Positions 30,401 to 40,158 of a stretch of DNA of 64,000 nt are shown here, piece by piece. The position numbers and the translations under genes were made by a program. The notes beneath the pieces are model-generated. The model was not told where the DNA came from. It made no database searches and worked only from the letters and a program-made list of their open reading frames with translations. The number at the start of each line of letters is the position of its first letter. Position 1 is the stretch's first letter. This DNA is from Acidobacterium sp. S8 (GTDB taxonomy: Bacteria; Acidobacteriota; Terriglobia; Terriglobales; Acidobacteriaceae): contig NZ_LMUM01000026.1 of NCBI RefSeq assembly GCF_009765985.1, forward strand, positions 145,491-209,490, in the 5' to 3' direction.

Positions 30401-30701
30401 CTCGATCATAGATGCAGCAATTGAAGCTGCGGAGTTGCGGTTGCGGCCCATTCTGATGACCTCCATCGCATTTATTCTCGGCGTGCTTCCGCTTTACTTC
30501 GCGTCGGGCGCGGGTGCACTCGGCAGGCACTCTGTGGGCACAGCGATTGTGGGCGGCATGATTGTATCCACGGTGCTGAACCTGATCTTCATTCCCGTGC
30601 TCTATGTCATCTTGAGCACAATCCTCACCAAGTTCAAACGGACGCGCCGAAAGGCCGAGGATTGCCTGGAAGTAGAAGAAGGCGCAGCCCTTTCCAGCTA
30701 G
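27486..30701 (+). CDS. RND multidrug efflux permease (HAE1/AcrB-like)
   Basis: 1071 aa; DFFIHRPVFATVCALLIILGG, TGLVVDDAIVVIENVQRH, GLAAKNAILIVEFAEQLREHG. Confidence 0.97.
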   Translation: MRKDFRVVDFFIHRPVFATVCALLIILGGAAVIPTLPISLYPDLAPPQVTVTSNYVGANSQVVESAVTIPLEQQINGVEGMHYITSTSSNDGTSNINVTFNTGYDLNIAAVDVQNRVASAQGRLPQEIKNTGITITKANPNFVFAAGFYSPDGSLSNQYISNYLDVYVKDPLKRIKGVGDVVIFGERKYAMRIWLDPSKLAARNLTATDVINALQEQNVEIPSGQLGRPPAPATQNFQITLRVIGRLSEPREFEQIILKNTPNGLVQLKDVGHAELGAETYDTNLEYSGHEAIGVGVQQLSDANALEVDKAAKAALLNLSKSFPPGIKYVVAFDTTTVIGDSVKEVVSTLEEAIVIVIAVIFLFLLDWRATVIPAITIPVSLIGTFAFIKMFGFSINSLTLFGITLATGLVVDDAIVVIENVQRHISLEHCDPHKATSDAMGEVTSAVIATSLVLISVFVPVSFFPGTTGILYKQFALTIAFAIAISAFNALTLSPALAALFLRGEEEKYKMLDWTRIKPLSRGYSAFAHGVESVIIWLGRTYARVIHVALRLRYVLLVVFFAGLAATVFVYRHVPTGFIPQEDQNYLICVVQTPPGASLNYTTELSHRAEQLILQDKDVFGTFAVPGFSLSGGSAPNYGLIFVPLKTIDERRGAGHGASAIVARLAPKLFQVPGGIIAMFEPPAVQGIGSFGGFQFQLQDLGRNTLQDLDQVAHKIVAASRQRKDLTGLFTSYTANDPQLLITIDREKTKAMGVPISEVTNALGVYMGSEYINDFDFNNRSYRVYIQADQPFRMKVSDLRQYYVRTNGGGMVPLDNVVRISDAAGPQVIYHFNLFRSAEIDGAASPGYSSSQGLQAMEELAKQNMLQGMSYTWSGLALEEVEAQGKAAIIFGLGIIVVYLTLAAQYESFALPFIILLSVPMAVLGALELISWRGLANDVYVQIGLVMLIGLAAKNAILIVEFAEQLREHGRSIIDAAIEAAELRLRPILMTSIAFILGVLPLYFASGAGALGRHSVGTAIVGGMIVSTVLNLIFIPVLYVILSTILTKFKRTRRKAEDCLEVEEGAALSS

Positions 30702-30799
30702 CCTCATCACCAATCCGAGGCAAGGGGAGTCGGCATCGCCGGCTCCCCTTGGTATTTGCCCACGTCATCATTTATTCTGTTGAAGCTCACCCTAATAAG

Positions 30800-30886
30800 C
30801 CGGGATGGCGGAACTGGCAGACGCAGCGGACTCAAAATCCGCCGAGGGCAACCTCGTGGGGGTTCAACCCCCCCTCCCGGCACCAA
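30800..30886 (+). tRNA. tRNA-Leu (CAA), CCA encoded
   Basis: GCCGGGATGGCGGAACTGGCAGACGCAGCGGACTCAAAATCCGC...GGGGGTTCAACCCCCCCTCCCGGCACCA; anticodon loop CTCAAAA; long variable arm. Confidence 0.96.
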
Positions 30887-30909
30887 GATAACAAAGAATT
30901 TATACCGAC

Positions 30910-30940
30910 ATTGGCCTCTCAAAACGAGAGGCCAATTTTC
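30910..30940 (+). terminator. Candidate intrinsic terminator after tRNA-Leu
   Basis: aTTGGCCTCTC-aaaac-GAGAGGCCAAt followed by TTTTC. Confidence 0.7.
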
Positions 30941-31067
30941 GTTGGTGGCTGTTCTGGTGGCTGTTGATTGCTGCTGAATGTAGGAGTGGCTGTTTTGCCT
31001 GCTATTTGGCTTGCAATGAAGTGCAGAGAGTAGCATTCCCGGATTCCCAGAGCGTCGCCGAGGTCGG

Positions 31068-31127
31068 GTCGGAGTCAAGGCCGCGCATGAGCGCGCCGCT
31101 TCGCGGTCATAGAGCCTTGACACCGAC
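31068..31127. other. Compact multi-hairpin element between tRNA-Leu and integrase
   Basis: Outer arms GTCGGAGTCAAGGC / GCCTTGACACCGAC (13 of 14 bp) enclose CGCGC-atga-GCGCG and CCGC-ttc-GCGG hairpins. Confidence 0.65.
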
Positions 31128-31186
31128 TCCTGAACTTCGGCAGATCATCCCAACATCCGGGGAATGCCTTCTCCAAAGAAAGACTC

Positions 31187-32197
31187 CTACTTGGGGCCAG
31201 AGGCGATCCGTTCCACCACCGACAGTCGGTGAGCTGGCGACAGGTGGCTATACCGTGCCGACATCGTGATCGTTTTATGCCCGGCTGCTTCCTGAATCTC
31301 CTTGATGCTTGCTCCCGCCATTGCCAGCCATGAGCAAAATGTGTGGCGATTGCAATGCCACACATATTCGCTGATGCCCACTTCCTCAAGGCACGGTTGG
31401 AACCACGAACGAGTATCGAATCTGCCCTTGTTTCCTTCCCGAGGAAATACAGGATCGGAAGGATGTTGTCTTGGACGCTTGAGCGATTCGAGAGCCGCCA
31501 TTGCATCGTAGTTCAGATGCACAGCCCGCGCCGAACCGTTCTTTGTCTTCGTGAGTTCGATTGTCTTGCGATCCAAATGCACTTGGGACCAGGTGCAGGA
31601 ATACTGTTCACTGAGGCGCATTCCCGTATGAATGCTCACAACGAATTCGGCAATGTGTTCAGGGAAGCGTTTAGATATGGCTTTGTGAAGGCGGTCGTAT
31701 TCTTCCCGGCTGAGGAAGCGCAGGCGGCCTGTGCCTTCCTTACGCTGGCGCACCAGGCGGGCGGGGTTCACCGTCACTTTGCCGTTGCGAACGCCCTCCC
31801 GATAGCAAAGGGAGACGAAAGCTTTATAGCGGTTGGCCGTAGCCGCTGTTTTACAGTGCTCACGAAGCCAGCGTTCCAGTTCTTGAGGGGATATATCTGC
31901 CGCATGACGAGCGCCGAGGGCCGTGCGGAGAATCTCTCCCTTGCTCTTGTAGTTTCGGTTGTCCTTGTGGTGTGCCACGAATTCCAGGGCATCGTCGATC
32001 AGGTCGCTCAGCGTCAAAACCTTACTGTTCCGCATCTCTGGCAGCTTGCGGCCCGCCACAGCGTCTGCCTTTCGAGATTGATACAGCTTGATAGCGTCCG
32101 ACTTGCGCCCCACCTTTTCGCGGTGTCGCTTTCCGGCCGCATAGTAGTGAATCCACCAAATTCCACTTCCTACGGGATTCTCGTATATGCCTCGCAT
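31187..32197 (-). CDS. Tyrosine recombinase/site-specific integrase
   Basis: SIHTGMRLSEQYSCTWSQVHL, HCNRHTFCSWLAMAGASIKEIQEAAGHKTITMSARYSHLSP; adjacent to tRNA-Leu. Confidence 0.93.
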   Translation of the reverse strand: MRGIYENPVGSGIWWIHYYAAGKRHREKVGRKSDAIKLYQSRKADAVAGRKLPEMRNSKVLTLSDLIDDALEFVAHHKDNRNYKSKGEILRTALGARHAADISPQELERWLREHCKTAATANRYKAFVSLCYREGVRNGKVTVNPARLVRQRKEGTGRLRFLSREEYDRLHKAISKRFPEHIAEFVVSIHTGMRLSEQYSCTWSQVHLDRKTIELTKTKNGSARAVHLNYDAMAALESLKRPRQHPSDPVFPREGNKGRFDTRSWFQPCLEEVGISEYVWHCNRHTFCSWLAMAGASIKEIQEAAGHKTITMSARYSHLSPAHRLSVVERIASGPK

Positions 32198-32407
32198 GAA
32201 GGGTTCCTTGATGGCTGTTATTTCGGATTCATTATATTGCGCTGTCCGATGATATAGCCATCAGATAATAGCCGTCAACCGGCCTATCAATTTGCGAACG
32301 AAAGCCACTTGTTTGTATGGATAAGTCGTTGGGCTGAGGAGCACTTGGTGTACAAGGGCTGAACTCAGCAGAAGCGGCTGATTCAGAGACATCCAAGGAG
32401 GCTCCTC

Positions 32408-32683
32408 GTGACCAGTATGAACTTCATCGGGTTGGACATCCACAAGAAGACGATCAGTTATTGCGTGAAGGACATCAGTGCCAAGGTGCAGTCGGAGGGC
32501 AAGATTCCGGCGACGCGGCAGGGCCTGCGGGAGTGGGTTGGGACGCTGGCGAAGCCCTGGACGGTGGCGATGGAAGCGACCATGTTTAACCTGCCGCCAG
32601 GCCCAGAGACTCGAGATGCAGCCGAAATCTCAGGACCACGACTCGGTGCAGAGCGAGTCGCGGTTCGGAACAGCACCAGGTGA
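32408..32683 (+). pseudogene. IS110-family transposase N-terminal fragment
   Basis: MNFIGLDIHKKTISYCVKDISAKVQSEGKIPATRQGLREWVGTLAKPWTVAMEATMFN, then divergence and stop. Confidence 0.8.
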
Positions 32684-33043
32684 TGAGTTCCGCCTCGAAT
32701 TTGGTGAACTCAAGCTGTTAAGCACTGAGTTCTTCGCATGATCCAGATCAGGCAGACGAAGGACGATCTTACAGCGAAGGGGCTTCTTATTTTTCTTGTG
32801 CATACGAGCGGCCTCCACGCCGCTTGCATGCTTGGAAGCGTACGTTCGACACTTTTCGACTGGTCAGGCGAGAATTGTCGGTGAGTGCACAGGCAATTTT
32901 GCATTAACCGACACGCTGTCAGTTTGCGACTCTAAATCGCGAGCGAGGTCTTTAACCTGCTGGAGAGCTGAGGATGTCGAGCGGGTGTAGGGCGAGGTTC
33001 CTGTTTGCGAGCGGAGTTTCGTGGTGACCGAATCGAAATGGAG

Positions 33044-34652
33044 CTAGTCTTTGGGGAAAAAGCGATTTGCCTGCATGAGTTCGGGAAGGTCGGAATCGGC
33101 GTGGCTGCAGTTCTTGAGCACCTTTCGGTAATGCCGCTCCGCGGCGGTGCGCAGACCTGCCTGCTGGGCGGAAACAGCGGCGCCGTATTGTTCTCTCAGG
33201 CGTCCGGGGGTGGATTTGAGGGATGATTCATAGGCTGCCAATGCGAACTTTGGCTGCTTTGCCAAAAGCAGCATGTCGCCAAGCATCTCCGACGCGGGAG
33301 CGATGGAGCCTGGGCTGACCGGTGATTTTTCGGTTGCGTCTTCCATGGCTGCGGCAGTTCTCATCTCTCGCAGGGCCGCATTGCAATCACCGTTGGCCCA
33401 CTTGATCCAGGCGCTCACAATCTTCAATTGAACATTCACCTGATCCGCGTCGCTGTTGCCGGTCTTCGCGAGTGTGTCGCGCAGGGAAAGCAACGGTTGC
33501 AGTGCTGCCTGCGCCGTTTGAATGTTTCCGAGCCTTGATGCGCCAAGCGCACGGGCGAAATACAGAGTCGCGTGAGTCGAGGCATAGGCGTCCGTTGGGG
33601 CGGTTTGTGGAGGCAGGGGAAGGGCCGCGGCGGCGGGCCCACTGCTGACGCTCGATCCAATACCGTGCTGGTATCGCAGCGGTTGCGTATAGCCCGGCGT
33701 AGCGAGCCGCATCGCCACGCTCGACAACGGGAAGTTGCTGGGTGAGTTTGCGGGCTTCGGTGATGCGCCCGGTTTGCAGATACGCGTAGACCAGGTAATC
33801 CAGAGCGTGCAGCTCGTCGCCAGCCATCTTCTGTCTGCGCGCGCTGGCGGCCGAGGCCAGGTTTGAGGTGATGGAGTCGTCCCATAAACCGAGCCTGGTA
33901 AAGATGTGAGAAGGCATATGCAGAGCGTGAGGCGAGTCAGGGGCAATGTGGGAATATTGCTTTGCCGCATCCAGAGCGAGCGGAGCCAGCGCCGGATTAT
34001 CGTCGGCGTGAATGATGTAGTGCGCAATACCTGGGTGTTGAGGCTGCTGCAGGCTGATCGGTGCGAGGATGAGGGTCGCCTTCTTCTGATTGGCGTAAGT
34101 CTTGTCCCTGGGCGAAGCATTCGCGATGAGAGACAGGGCATAAAAGATGGCAGCTTCGCTGTCGTGCGGATAGCGGGTATGCGGCAACTCCATGGCGGTC
34201 TCATAGCGTTTGGCTCGGATGCCGTGACTTTCTGAGCCGGCATTTTGATAGAAACTCTGAATAGCGGTCAAATAGTCGCGTTCCCTTTGAGTCTTCGGTC
34301 CCATCGACAAACCTTTTTGGGCGGCTTCGAGGCCGATCCTTAGATCGTCCTGAGTCGGCGGATCCCACAATTGGCGGTAGTGGCTCATCGCAATGCCCCA
34401 CTCTGCCATGCTGCAACTGGGATCTTTGCTTAAGACGTCAGCAAATAACTGCTCTGACTTCTGATAGCCAAAGGAATGTAACGTCGCCACCGCCAGATTG
34501 AATTCGTCGCGCACCCTGGGACTGCATGAGGTGTCGAAGTGGACTGTTCCCATCCGGTCCGGCTGGTCCGACCCATGCTGGGGTGCAGATTCTATCGGGG
34601 CAGGTGTGACTGTCAAGAAGGCCAGAAGCCATGCGAAAATAAAGCCCAGCAT
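33044..34652 (-). pseudogene. Tetratricopeptide-repeat exported protein, frameshifted near 33.64 kb
   Basis: N-part in ORF 33387-34652 (EWGIAMSHYRQLWDPP, ALHMPSHIFTRLGLWDDSI), C-part in ORF 33044-34243 (ATLYFARALGASRLGNIQTAQAAL...AERHYRKVLKNC). Confidence 0.8.
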
Positions 34653-34838
34653 AACCCGGGTCTCCTCAATCCATGGATCATAGTAGCTGGTCTCGCGCGT
34701 TTTGCACTGACGACTTCAAGGCAATGCACCCATTGAGCGAGAAGGCGATTATGCCATCAGACTCGCCATCCGTGGACCGCAGCGCACAATCAGCGGACCG
34801 CAGGACACGAATGGCGAATCGCTCTCGAACTGGAGCGC

Positions 34839-36134
34839 TCAGTAGTCTTCGTGCATGCGACGTAAGTTGTTCTGGTAGACAGTTGTGCCGACAGCTCGGC
34901 CCAAGCGAGCTCCCGCGTCCTGGTCGGTTCGAAAATGTATCCCACCGTAAACGCGAGCGTCGGAGATGTCGTCGGTGATCTGCTTGAAGGATCCGTAGTG
35001 CAACACAATGGTGGGAACCGCCGGGTTTGACAACGTAATCGCATGTCCAGCTTCGCCGTAAAGACGTCTCATGACCTCGGCTCCCGCACCGCTTAAGGTA
35101 CCGTGGGCTGAGGGATAGCTCGGGAAACATGGGGCCGGGATGAATGGAACCCAGTTCGGATCAGCGTCGGTTTTCCGGTTGTCGTCCGTGTCACCCCCAT
35201 GGATCGCGGTTTCGGGACGCCAGAAGTTGTAGTGGTACTTGTTGAGGAATGTGGTGACCGCGCCGTCGCTGAGCGCCATGTTGATCAGGGCAAAAGCCCG
35301 TGCGTTCTCAGACAGCGAATGCCAACCCTCTTGCGCGGAGACCTCCCTTGCGGCCTGATTGAATACCTGGGCTGGCGTGGAGGCCGCGTAGTAGAGCACG
35401 ACATTAGCCCGATCTTGTGGCCGCTCCATGCTGTTGGCGCTGAAGCTCCCTACCGTCTTCACCTCGTTGTAGGTTTTCGCGTATTGGTTGCTGTCAAGCG
35501 CTGGTGGCGGATCGAGGAGAAACTCACCTGCACTCGGGATACCGAACGGGGTTACGTATTGCCAGTGAAAGAAGGTTCCGACCTTGATTCCATTGACGAT
35601 TGGACAACTCGGCGTAGCCTGATAGTCGCCAGGAACGGCCGGCCCCGGTATCTTGAATTGCGCCGGCGAGGAGCCGTCGTTCGCACGAAGAGCGATCATG
35701 GCCAAAGCTGCGGCGTCGCCCGTCGCTATGCCGTCATTCTTGGCTTGACCGTCAGGTATAGAAGCCAGCGAGTTTGCGCGAGCGGTGTCGAGGGTGGACG
35801 CGCTGGCCGGGAAATAAGTACTGAGCACCCGATACGCAGCCTGGATGGCTGCTGCGTCGGGTGAAGCGCCATGGGGGGCGACGATGCTCCCAAGATACGG
35901 TCGATAGTCCCCGGTGATGGTGTTGACGGCTTCAAAGACAGCGAGTTGGACAATCGCTGCGTATCGGGCCTGGGCGTACGGGCTCTGGCCGTTCGTAATA
36001 GCTGTGTTTACCGCAATCAGGTTCCAGTCCAGAACCGCATCGGCCTTCGCGACCGCAGCCCCGAACAGCAGAGTCGCCATTAACATGCACACGCCAAAAG
36101 TCCTCTTCGTTGCGTCACCATGCATTCGTTTCAT
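34839..36134 (-). CDS. Vanadium-dependent haloperoxidase / PAP2-superfamily exported protein
   Basis: Acid phosphatase triad: KYHYNFWRP (KX6RP), PSAHG (PSXH), RVYGGIHFRTD (RX5HX3D). Confidence 0.92.
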   Translation of the reverse strand: MKRMHGDATKRTFGVCMLMATLLFGAAVAKADAVLDWNLIAVNTAITNGQSPYAQARYAAIVQLAVFEAVNTITGDYRPYLGSIVAPHGASPDAAAIQAAYRVLSTYFPASASTLDTARANSLASIPDGQAKNDGIATGDAAALAMIALRANDGSSPAQFKIPGPAVPGDYQATPSCPIVNGIKVGTFFHWQYVTPFGIPSAGEFLLDPPPALDSNQYAKTYNEVKTVGSFSANSMERPQDRANVVLYYAASTPAQVFNQAAREVSAQEGWHSLSENARAFALINMALSDGAVTTFLNKYHYNFWRPETAIHGGDTDDNRKTDADPNWVPFIPAPCFPSYPSAHGTLSGAGAEVMRRLYGEAGHAITLSNPAVPTIVLHYGSFKQITDDISDARVYGGIHFRTDQDAGARLGRAVGTTVYQNNLRRMHEDY

Positions 36135-36317
36135 TGTGCTTCCTCCTGATTCTTCACTGGCTTTCGGTTAGTGGTGATCCGCATCTTCGCGGCAACGGAG
36201 GCTGTTGTCCATATCGGAGAGTGTGTCGCGGCGTTATGCTTTGTGTCGCTCTAAAGACAAGCGTGGGTTGCACTTGCGTCAGCCTCTGCCGATGTGGTGT
36301 AAAATCGCTCAGCTTCC

Positions 36318-38348
36318 ATGGGGTGTGCCATGGCTTCCGAGCCAGCTGTAGTAGAGCAACCGATCCGGTTCGGTGAGGGCTACGAGGTTGACCTGCGTCC
36401 GCGGAGGCTCCGCCGTGGCATTCATGTGCTGAAGCTTGAGCGGATCCCGTTCGAGATCCTTCTCCTGCTGCTTGAGCACCGGGACGAGATTGTTACCCGG
36501 GATCAAATCGTTTCGAGGGTTTGGGGCCAAGGTGTCTTCCTGGATACCGACAACAGTATCCGGGGCGCGATCCGCAAGCTTCGCCAGGTCCTGAAGGATG
36601 ACGCCGAGACCCCACGGTTCATACAGACTGTGACCGGGCAGGGGTATCGCTTCGTCGCGCTGGTTATTACTTCCAAAGAACCAAGCGCAGCTTCCGAACC
36701 AGAGGCAGCGGGTATTCCGACCAGCGACCGGGATTTCGTGTCGGAACTCGATAGCTGGTTACAAGCCCGAAGACTGCGTTTAGTCGAGCCAGACCAGGAT
36801 CGCACGGCGAAAAAGACGACGAATGCCGGAACCGGACAGGCGAATCGTGAGTCCTACAAGTGGCTTTTCGTTGGAGCAGCCGCTTTGCTCTCAGTCGCAT
36901 GCCTTCTGTCATTCCTGGTAGTTCAGGGCTGGCGACGAACATCGAACCCGCCCACACATTCCCAGGGCAAGATAGTCCTTGCTGTTCTGCCATTCGAAAA
37001 CTTGAGTCGCGATCCCGACCAGGAGTTCTTCAGTGACGGTCTGACTGAAGAAATGATCGTCAAGACCGGAAAGCTAAATCGGGATCGACTCACCGTGGTA
37101 TCCGGCAGTTCGGTTGCAAAGTACAAAGGCACCCATCTGACCGCGAAAAAGATCGGTAAAGAACTGAACGCGGACTATCTTCTCCAGGGCACCGTTCGCC
37201 GCTCGTCGGACCGTGTACGCATCACCGTCCAACTCGTCGAGGCTCAAAATCAGACAGACCTCTGGACCGAGAGTTACGACCGCGAACTCAAAGATCTGCT
37301 AGCTGTGCAGGACTCCGTCGTGCAAAGCATCGCGAGCCAAATACACATCGCTCTCACGGAAGAACAGAAAATACGTTTAGCAAATCCGCGGCAAATAAGA
37401 CCTGAAGCATACGAGGCGTATTTGAAAGGTCGCTACCACTGGAACAAGCGATCAGCCGACGGCATGCAAAAGGCGGAGCATTATTTTCAGCAGGCCATTA
37501 ACAGCGATCCAACCTTCGCCGCGGCATATTCCGGGCTGGCCGACTGCAACAGCGGACTTGCGTGGCACGGGTTCAAATCCCCAGCCGACGCGCTTCCGAA
37601 AGCGTACGCCGCCGCTCGCAAGGCGGTGGAGATCGACCCACAATCGGCGGAGGCCCACGCCTCCCTGGGCCTTGTGTTCAGCCATGGTTGGAATTGGTCC
37701 GGAGCCGAGGCCGAATTCAGGCGTGCTCTGGAGTTGGATCCTCAATATGCAAATGCGCACCACTGGTACGGAGACTATCTTTCCATTAAGAGCCGCCATG
37801 ACGAGGCGCTTGCCGAAGCCAGCCGTGCACTGAAACTCGATCCACTTAATCTCATGATCAGCACATGGGTGGGACTGCGATACTATCAGGCGCGTGACTA
37901 TTCCCGTGCAATCGAACAAGGCCGAAACTCTGTTGAGCAGGACTCGAACTTCGCAGCTGCACACCTTCTGCTAGGCGAGGGCTACGTTCAGGCAGGCTTG
38001 CGCAACGAAGGCATTAGTGAGCTGAAGCGGGCTGCGAGTCTGTCAGGCGGGAGCCCACTTTACACGGCCCAGGTCGCGGTTGCGCTTGCAGCGGCAGGGC
38101 GGAGGCGTGAAGCACTCCGAATCGCACACGAACTGGAGACACTCTCGAGGAAGCGTTACGTTTCGCCCTACGGGTTGGCTCAGATCTACGCAGCGTTGAA
38201 AAGCGATGAAGACACATTCAAATGGCTGCAAGCCGCATATCGCGATCACGCTATCTGGATGGAATACCTCGCCGTCGATCCGATCTTTGATCGCTATCGC
38301 TCCGACCATCGTTTTCAAGAGCTCCTCCAGCGAATCGACCTGCTCTGA
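36318..38348 (+). CDS. Winged-helix (OmpR/ToxR/CadC-type) transcriptional regulator with TPR domain
   Basis: LERIPFEILLLLLEHRDEIVTRDQIVSRVWGQGVFLDTDNSIRGAIRKLRQVLKDD, TM segment, C-terminal TPRs. Confidence 0.92.
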   Translation: MGCAMASEPAVVEQPIRFGEGYEVDLRPRRLRRGIHVLKLERIPFEILLLLLEHRDEIVTRDQIVSRVWGQGVFLDTDNSIRGAIRKLRQVLKDDAETPRFIQTVTGQGYRFVALVITSKEPSAASEPEAAGIPTSDRDFVSELDSWLQARRLRLVEPDQDRTAKKTTNAGTGQANRESYKWLFVGAAALLSVACLLSFLVVQGWRRTSNPPTHSQGKIVLAVLPFENLSRDPDQEFFSDGLTEEMIVKTGKLNRDRLTVVSGSSVAKYKGTHLTAKKIGKELNADYLLQGTVRRSSDRVRITVQLVEAQNQTDLWTESYDRELKDLLAVQDSVVQSIASQIHIALTEEQKIRLANPRQIRPEAYEAYLKGRYHWNKRSADGMQKAEHYFQQAINSDPTFAAAYSGLADCNSGLAWHGFKSPADALPKAYAAARKAVEIDPQSAEAHASLGLVFSHGWNWSGAEAEFRRALELDPQYANAHHWYGDYLSIKSRHDEALAEASRALKLDPLNLMISTWVGLRYYQARDYSRAIEQGRNSVEQDSNFAAAHLLLGEGYVQAGLRNEGISELKRAASLSGGSPLYTAQVAVALAAAGRRREALRIAHELETLSRKRYVSPYGLAQIYAALKSDEDTFKWLQAAYRDHAIWMEYLAVDPIFDRYRSDHRFQELLQRIDLL

Positions 38349-38778
38349 GTTAGATTACGAAATCCCGATACTCCACCGCCAAACGTGGCCGTCTGCATCC
38401 AGTTACTTGTCGAAAGTAGACAAGCCAAGAAAGCAACAAGTCCTTCAGGCGACAAATAGGCTGCGAGAACAGCCTTTGTAGCTCTCGCCAGAATGGTACC
38501 TTCCGGGATATTAATTGTGTCTGGATGACGCTAGTGCTTTCCCAGATGCGCGCGTTGGTGAGCAGAGTGGAGCGGAAGCGACCACTTCCCGCGAGCCGAC
38601 TTGTCTTTACTAATCAGGCCTCGAAGAGTGACTCGGCGATTTGGCGCTCGCTGAGGATTCCGAGGCACCTCAAATGCAGATCGCTGGACTGAATCCCGTT
38701 TGCGGGGACGAGCCAGAGAGTGACGAGCGGACAACAACTTCACCCGGGACTATGAGAATGCTTTTTCCGGGCCGAGCG

Positions 38779-39225
38779 TCAGCCGTACGTCTGGTCGGTG
38801 CTCTGTCCGACCTCGATAATATATCCGTCAGGATCGCGGATGTAGCAGCGGATCTCGCCGTACTTGGGGATCGGTGCCGTGATGAACTCCGCTCCTCGAC
38901 TTTTCCATAATTCATAGCACGCTTGAATATCCGCAACACGGAAATTCATAAAGCTGTTGATGTGATTCGGGTCGGGGACGCTGAGCGTTACCGTCGGCTT
39001 ATCCGGGGTCGGCCCGCCTCCAACGTTCAGAATCATCCAGATATTCGCAAGCTGAAGGTACCCAGGCGCGTTGCCGTCGCCTCTGCTCAGAATGCGCGCG
39101 CCGAAGACCTTCTCGTAGTAATCGAGCGATCGGTTGATGTCGCCCACGGTTAGAAAATGCGCGATGCTGATCCCCTCCTTCGGGGGCATCTCATAGCTCT
39201 TCTGATCGATTTGTACGCTGCTCAT
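38779..39225 (-). CDS. VOC/glyoxalase family protein
   Basis: HFLTVGDINRSLDYYEKVFGARIL...GEIRCYIRDPDGYIIEVGQS. Confidence 0.92.
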   Translation of the reverse strand: MSSVQIDQKSYEMPPKEGISIAHFLTVGDINRSLDYYEKVFGARILSRGDGNAPGYLQLANIWMILNVGGGPTPDKPTVTLSVPDPNHINSFMNFRVADIQACYELWKSRGAEFITAPIPKYGEIRCYIRDPDGYIIEVGQSTDQTYG

Positions 39226-39290
39226 TTGACGACTCCATTCGGATAGATTTACCGGCAGGGGAAACCTGGAACCAGCCCAAACCTACCGGC

Positions 39291-40142
39291 TCACTTTTTC
39301 TTCTCGTTGAGTGCCTGTAGAAGAAGTTTCAGAACTGCTTCATCAGAGAACGGGTTCTGGCCCGAGATCAACTCTCGATCTTGAAGGGCGTAGCTCCCCC
39401 ATGGAGCGACCACACTAACGTCGCCGCCCGCCGTACGCAAGGCGAAGTCCGGGTAAAACAGAACCTTACCACCAATCTCAAGCGGCTCCCGCTGCTGTTC
39501 TTCCGCCGTCGCAAAGATAGTCATCTTATATCCGGCATAGATCCAGCCTTGAGCCTTGGCGTGCGCTCCGGCGACATCGCCCGCTGCCAGCGCTGCGACG
39601 AACTCCCACGAATTCGGAAGAGCCGAGAGCAGTGAAATCGGGCCATGGCAGAGCACAGCCGTAGGCTTGGACGTTTCGTGAAAGTGTCTCAGCACGATGC
39701 CGGCATCGGGATCATCCAGAAGATCGATCATCGGGCCATGGCCGCCCGGAACGAAAACAGCGTCATATTGATCCAGGCCCGACGCGATGACATCCCTGAT
39801 GCGAACTGGATCTCTGAGCCCAAGCAAGCCGTCGCGGAATAGCAGGTAGTCCTGCAGCTTGGCCGCGTCCCCGCCGAAAAAGCCGACGACCTCGGAATGG
39901 ACATCCACCTGCGGCGTATTGCCGGTGGGGTTGGCGAAGGTGATTTCGTAGCCCTCCTTCATCAGGGCGCGAACCGGAACCGTCACTTCGTTGAGGTAGT
40001 AGCCGGCGCCGGTATAAATCTTGCCATCCTTCAAGGGCAAACCGCGACCGCTCGAGATCAATGCCAGGATTTTTCCTTTTGTTGCCATTTTGTTCTCCTT
40101 TTTGAAATCAGAACTGAGACTTGGGACAGACGGGACGCGCAA
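39291..40142 (-). CDS. DJ-1/PfpI (Hsp31-like) family protein
   Basis: YDAVFVPGGHGPMIDLLDD, TAVLCHGPISLL. Real start likely at MATKGKILALISS. Confidence 0.9.
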   Translation of the reverse strand: MRVPSVPSLSSDFKKENKMATKGKILALISSGRGLPLKDGKIYTGAGYYLNEVTVPVRALMKEGYEITFANPTGNTPQVDVHSEVVGFFGGDAAKLQDYLLFRDGLLGLRDPVRIRDVIASGLDQYDAVFVPGGHGPMIDLLDDPDAGIVLRHFHETSKPTAVLCHGPISLLSALPNSWEFVAALAAGDVAGAHAKAQGWIYAGYKMTIFATAEEQQREPLEIGGKVLFYPDFALRTAGGDVSVVAPWGSYALQDRELISGQNPFSDEAVLKLLLQALNEKKK

Positions 40143-40158
40143 GCGCGGTTGATGTGAG

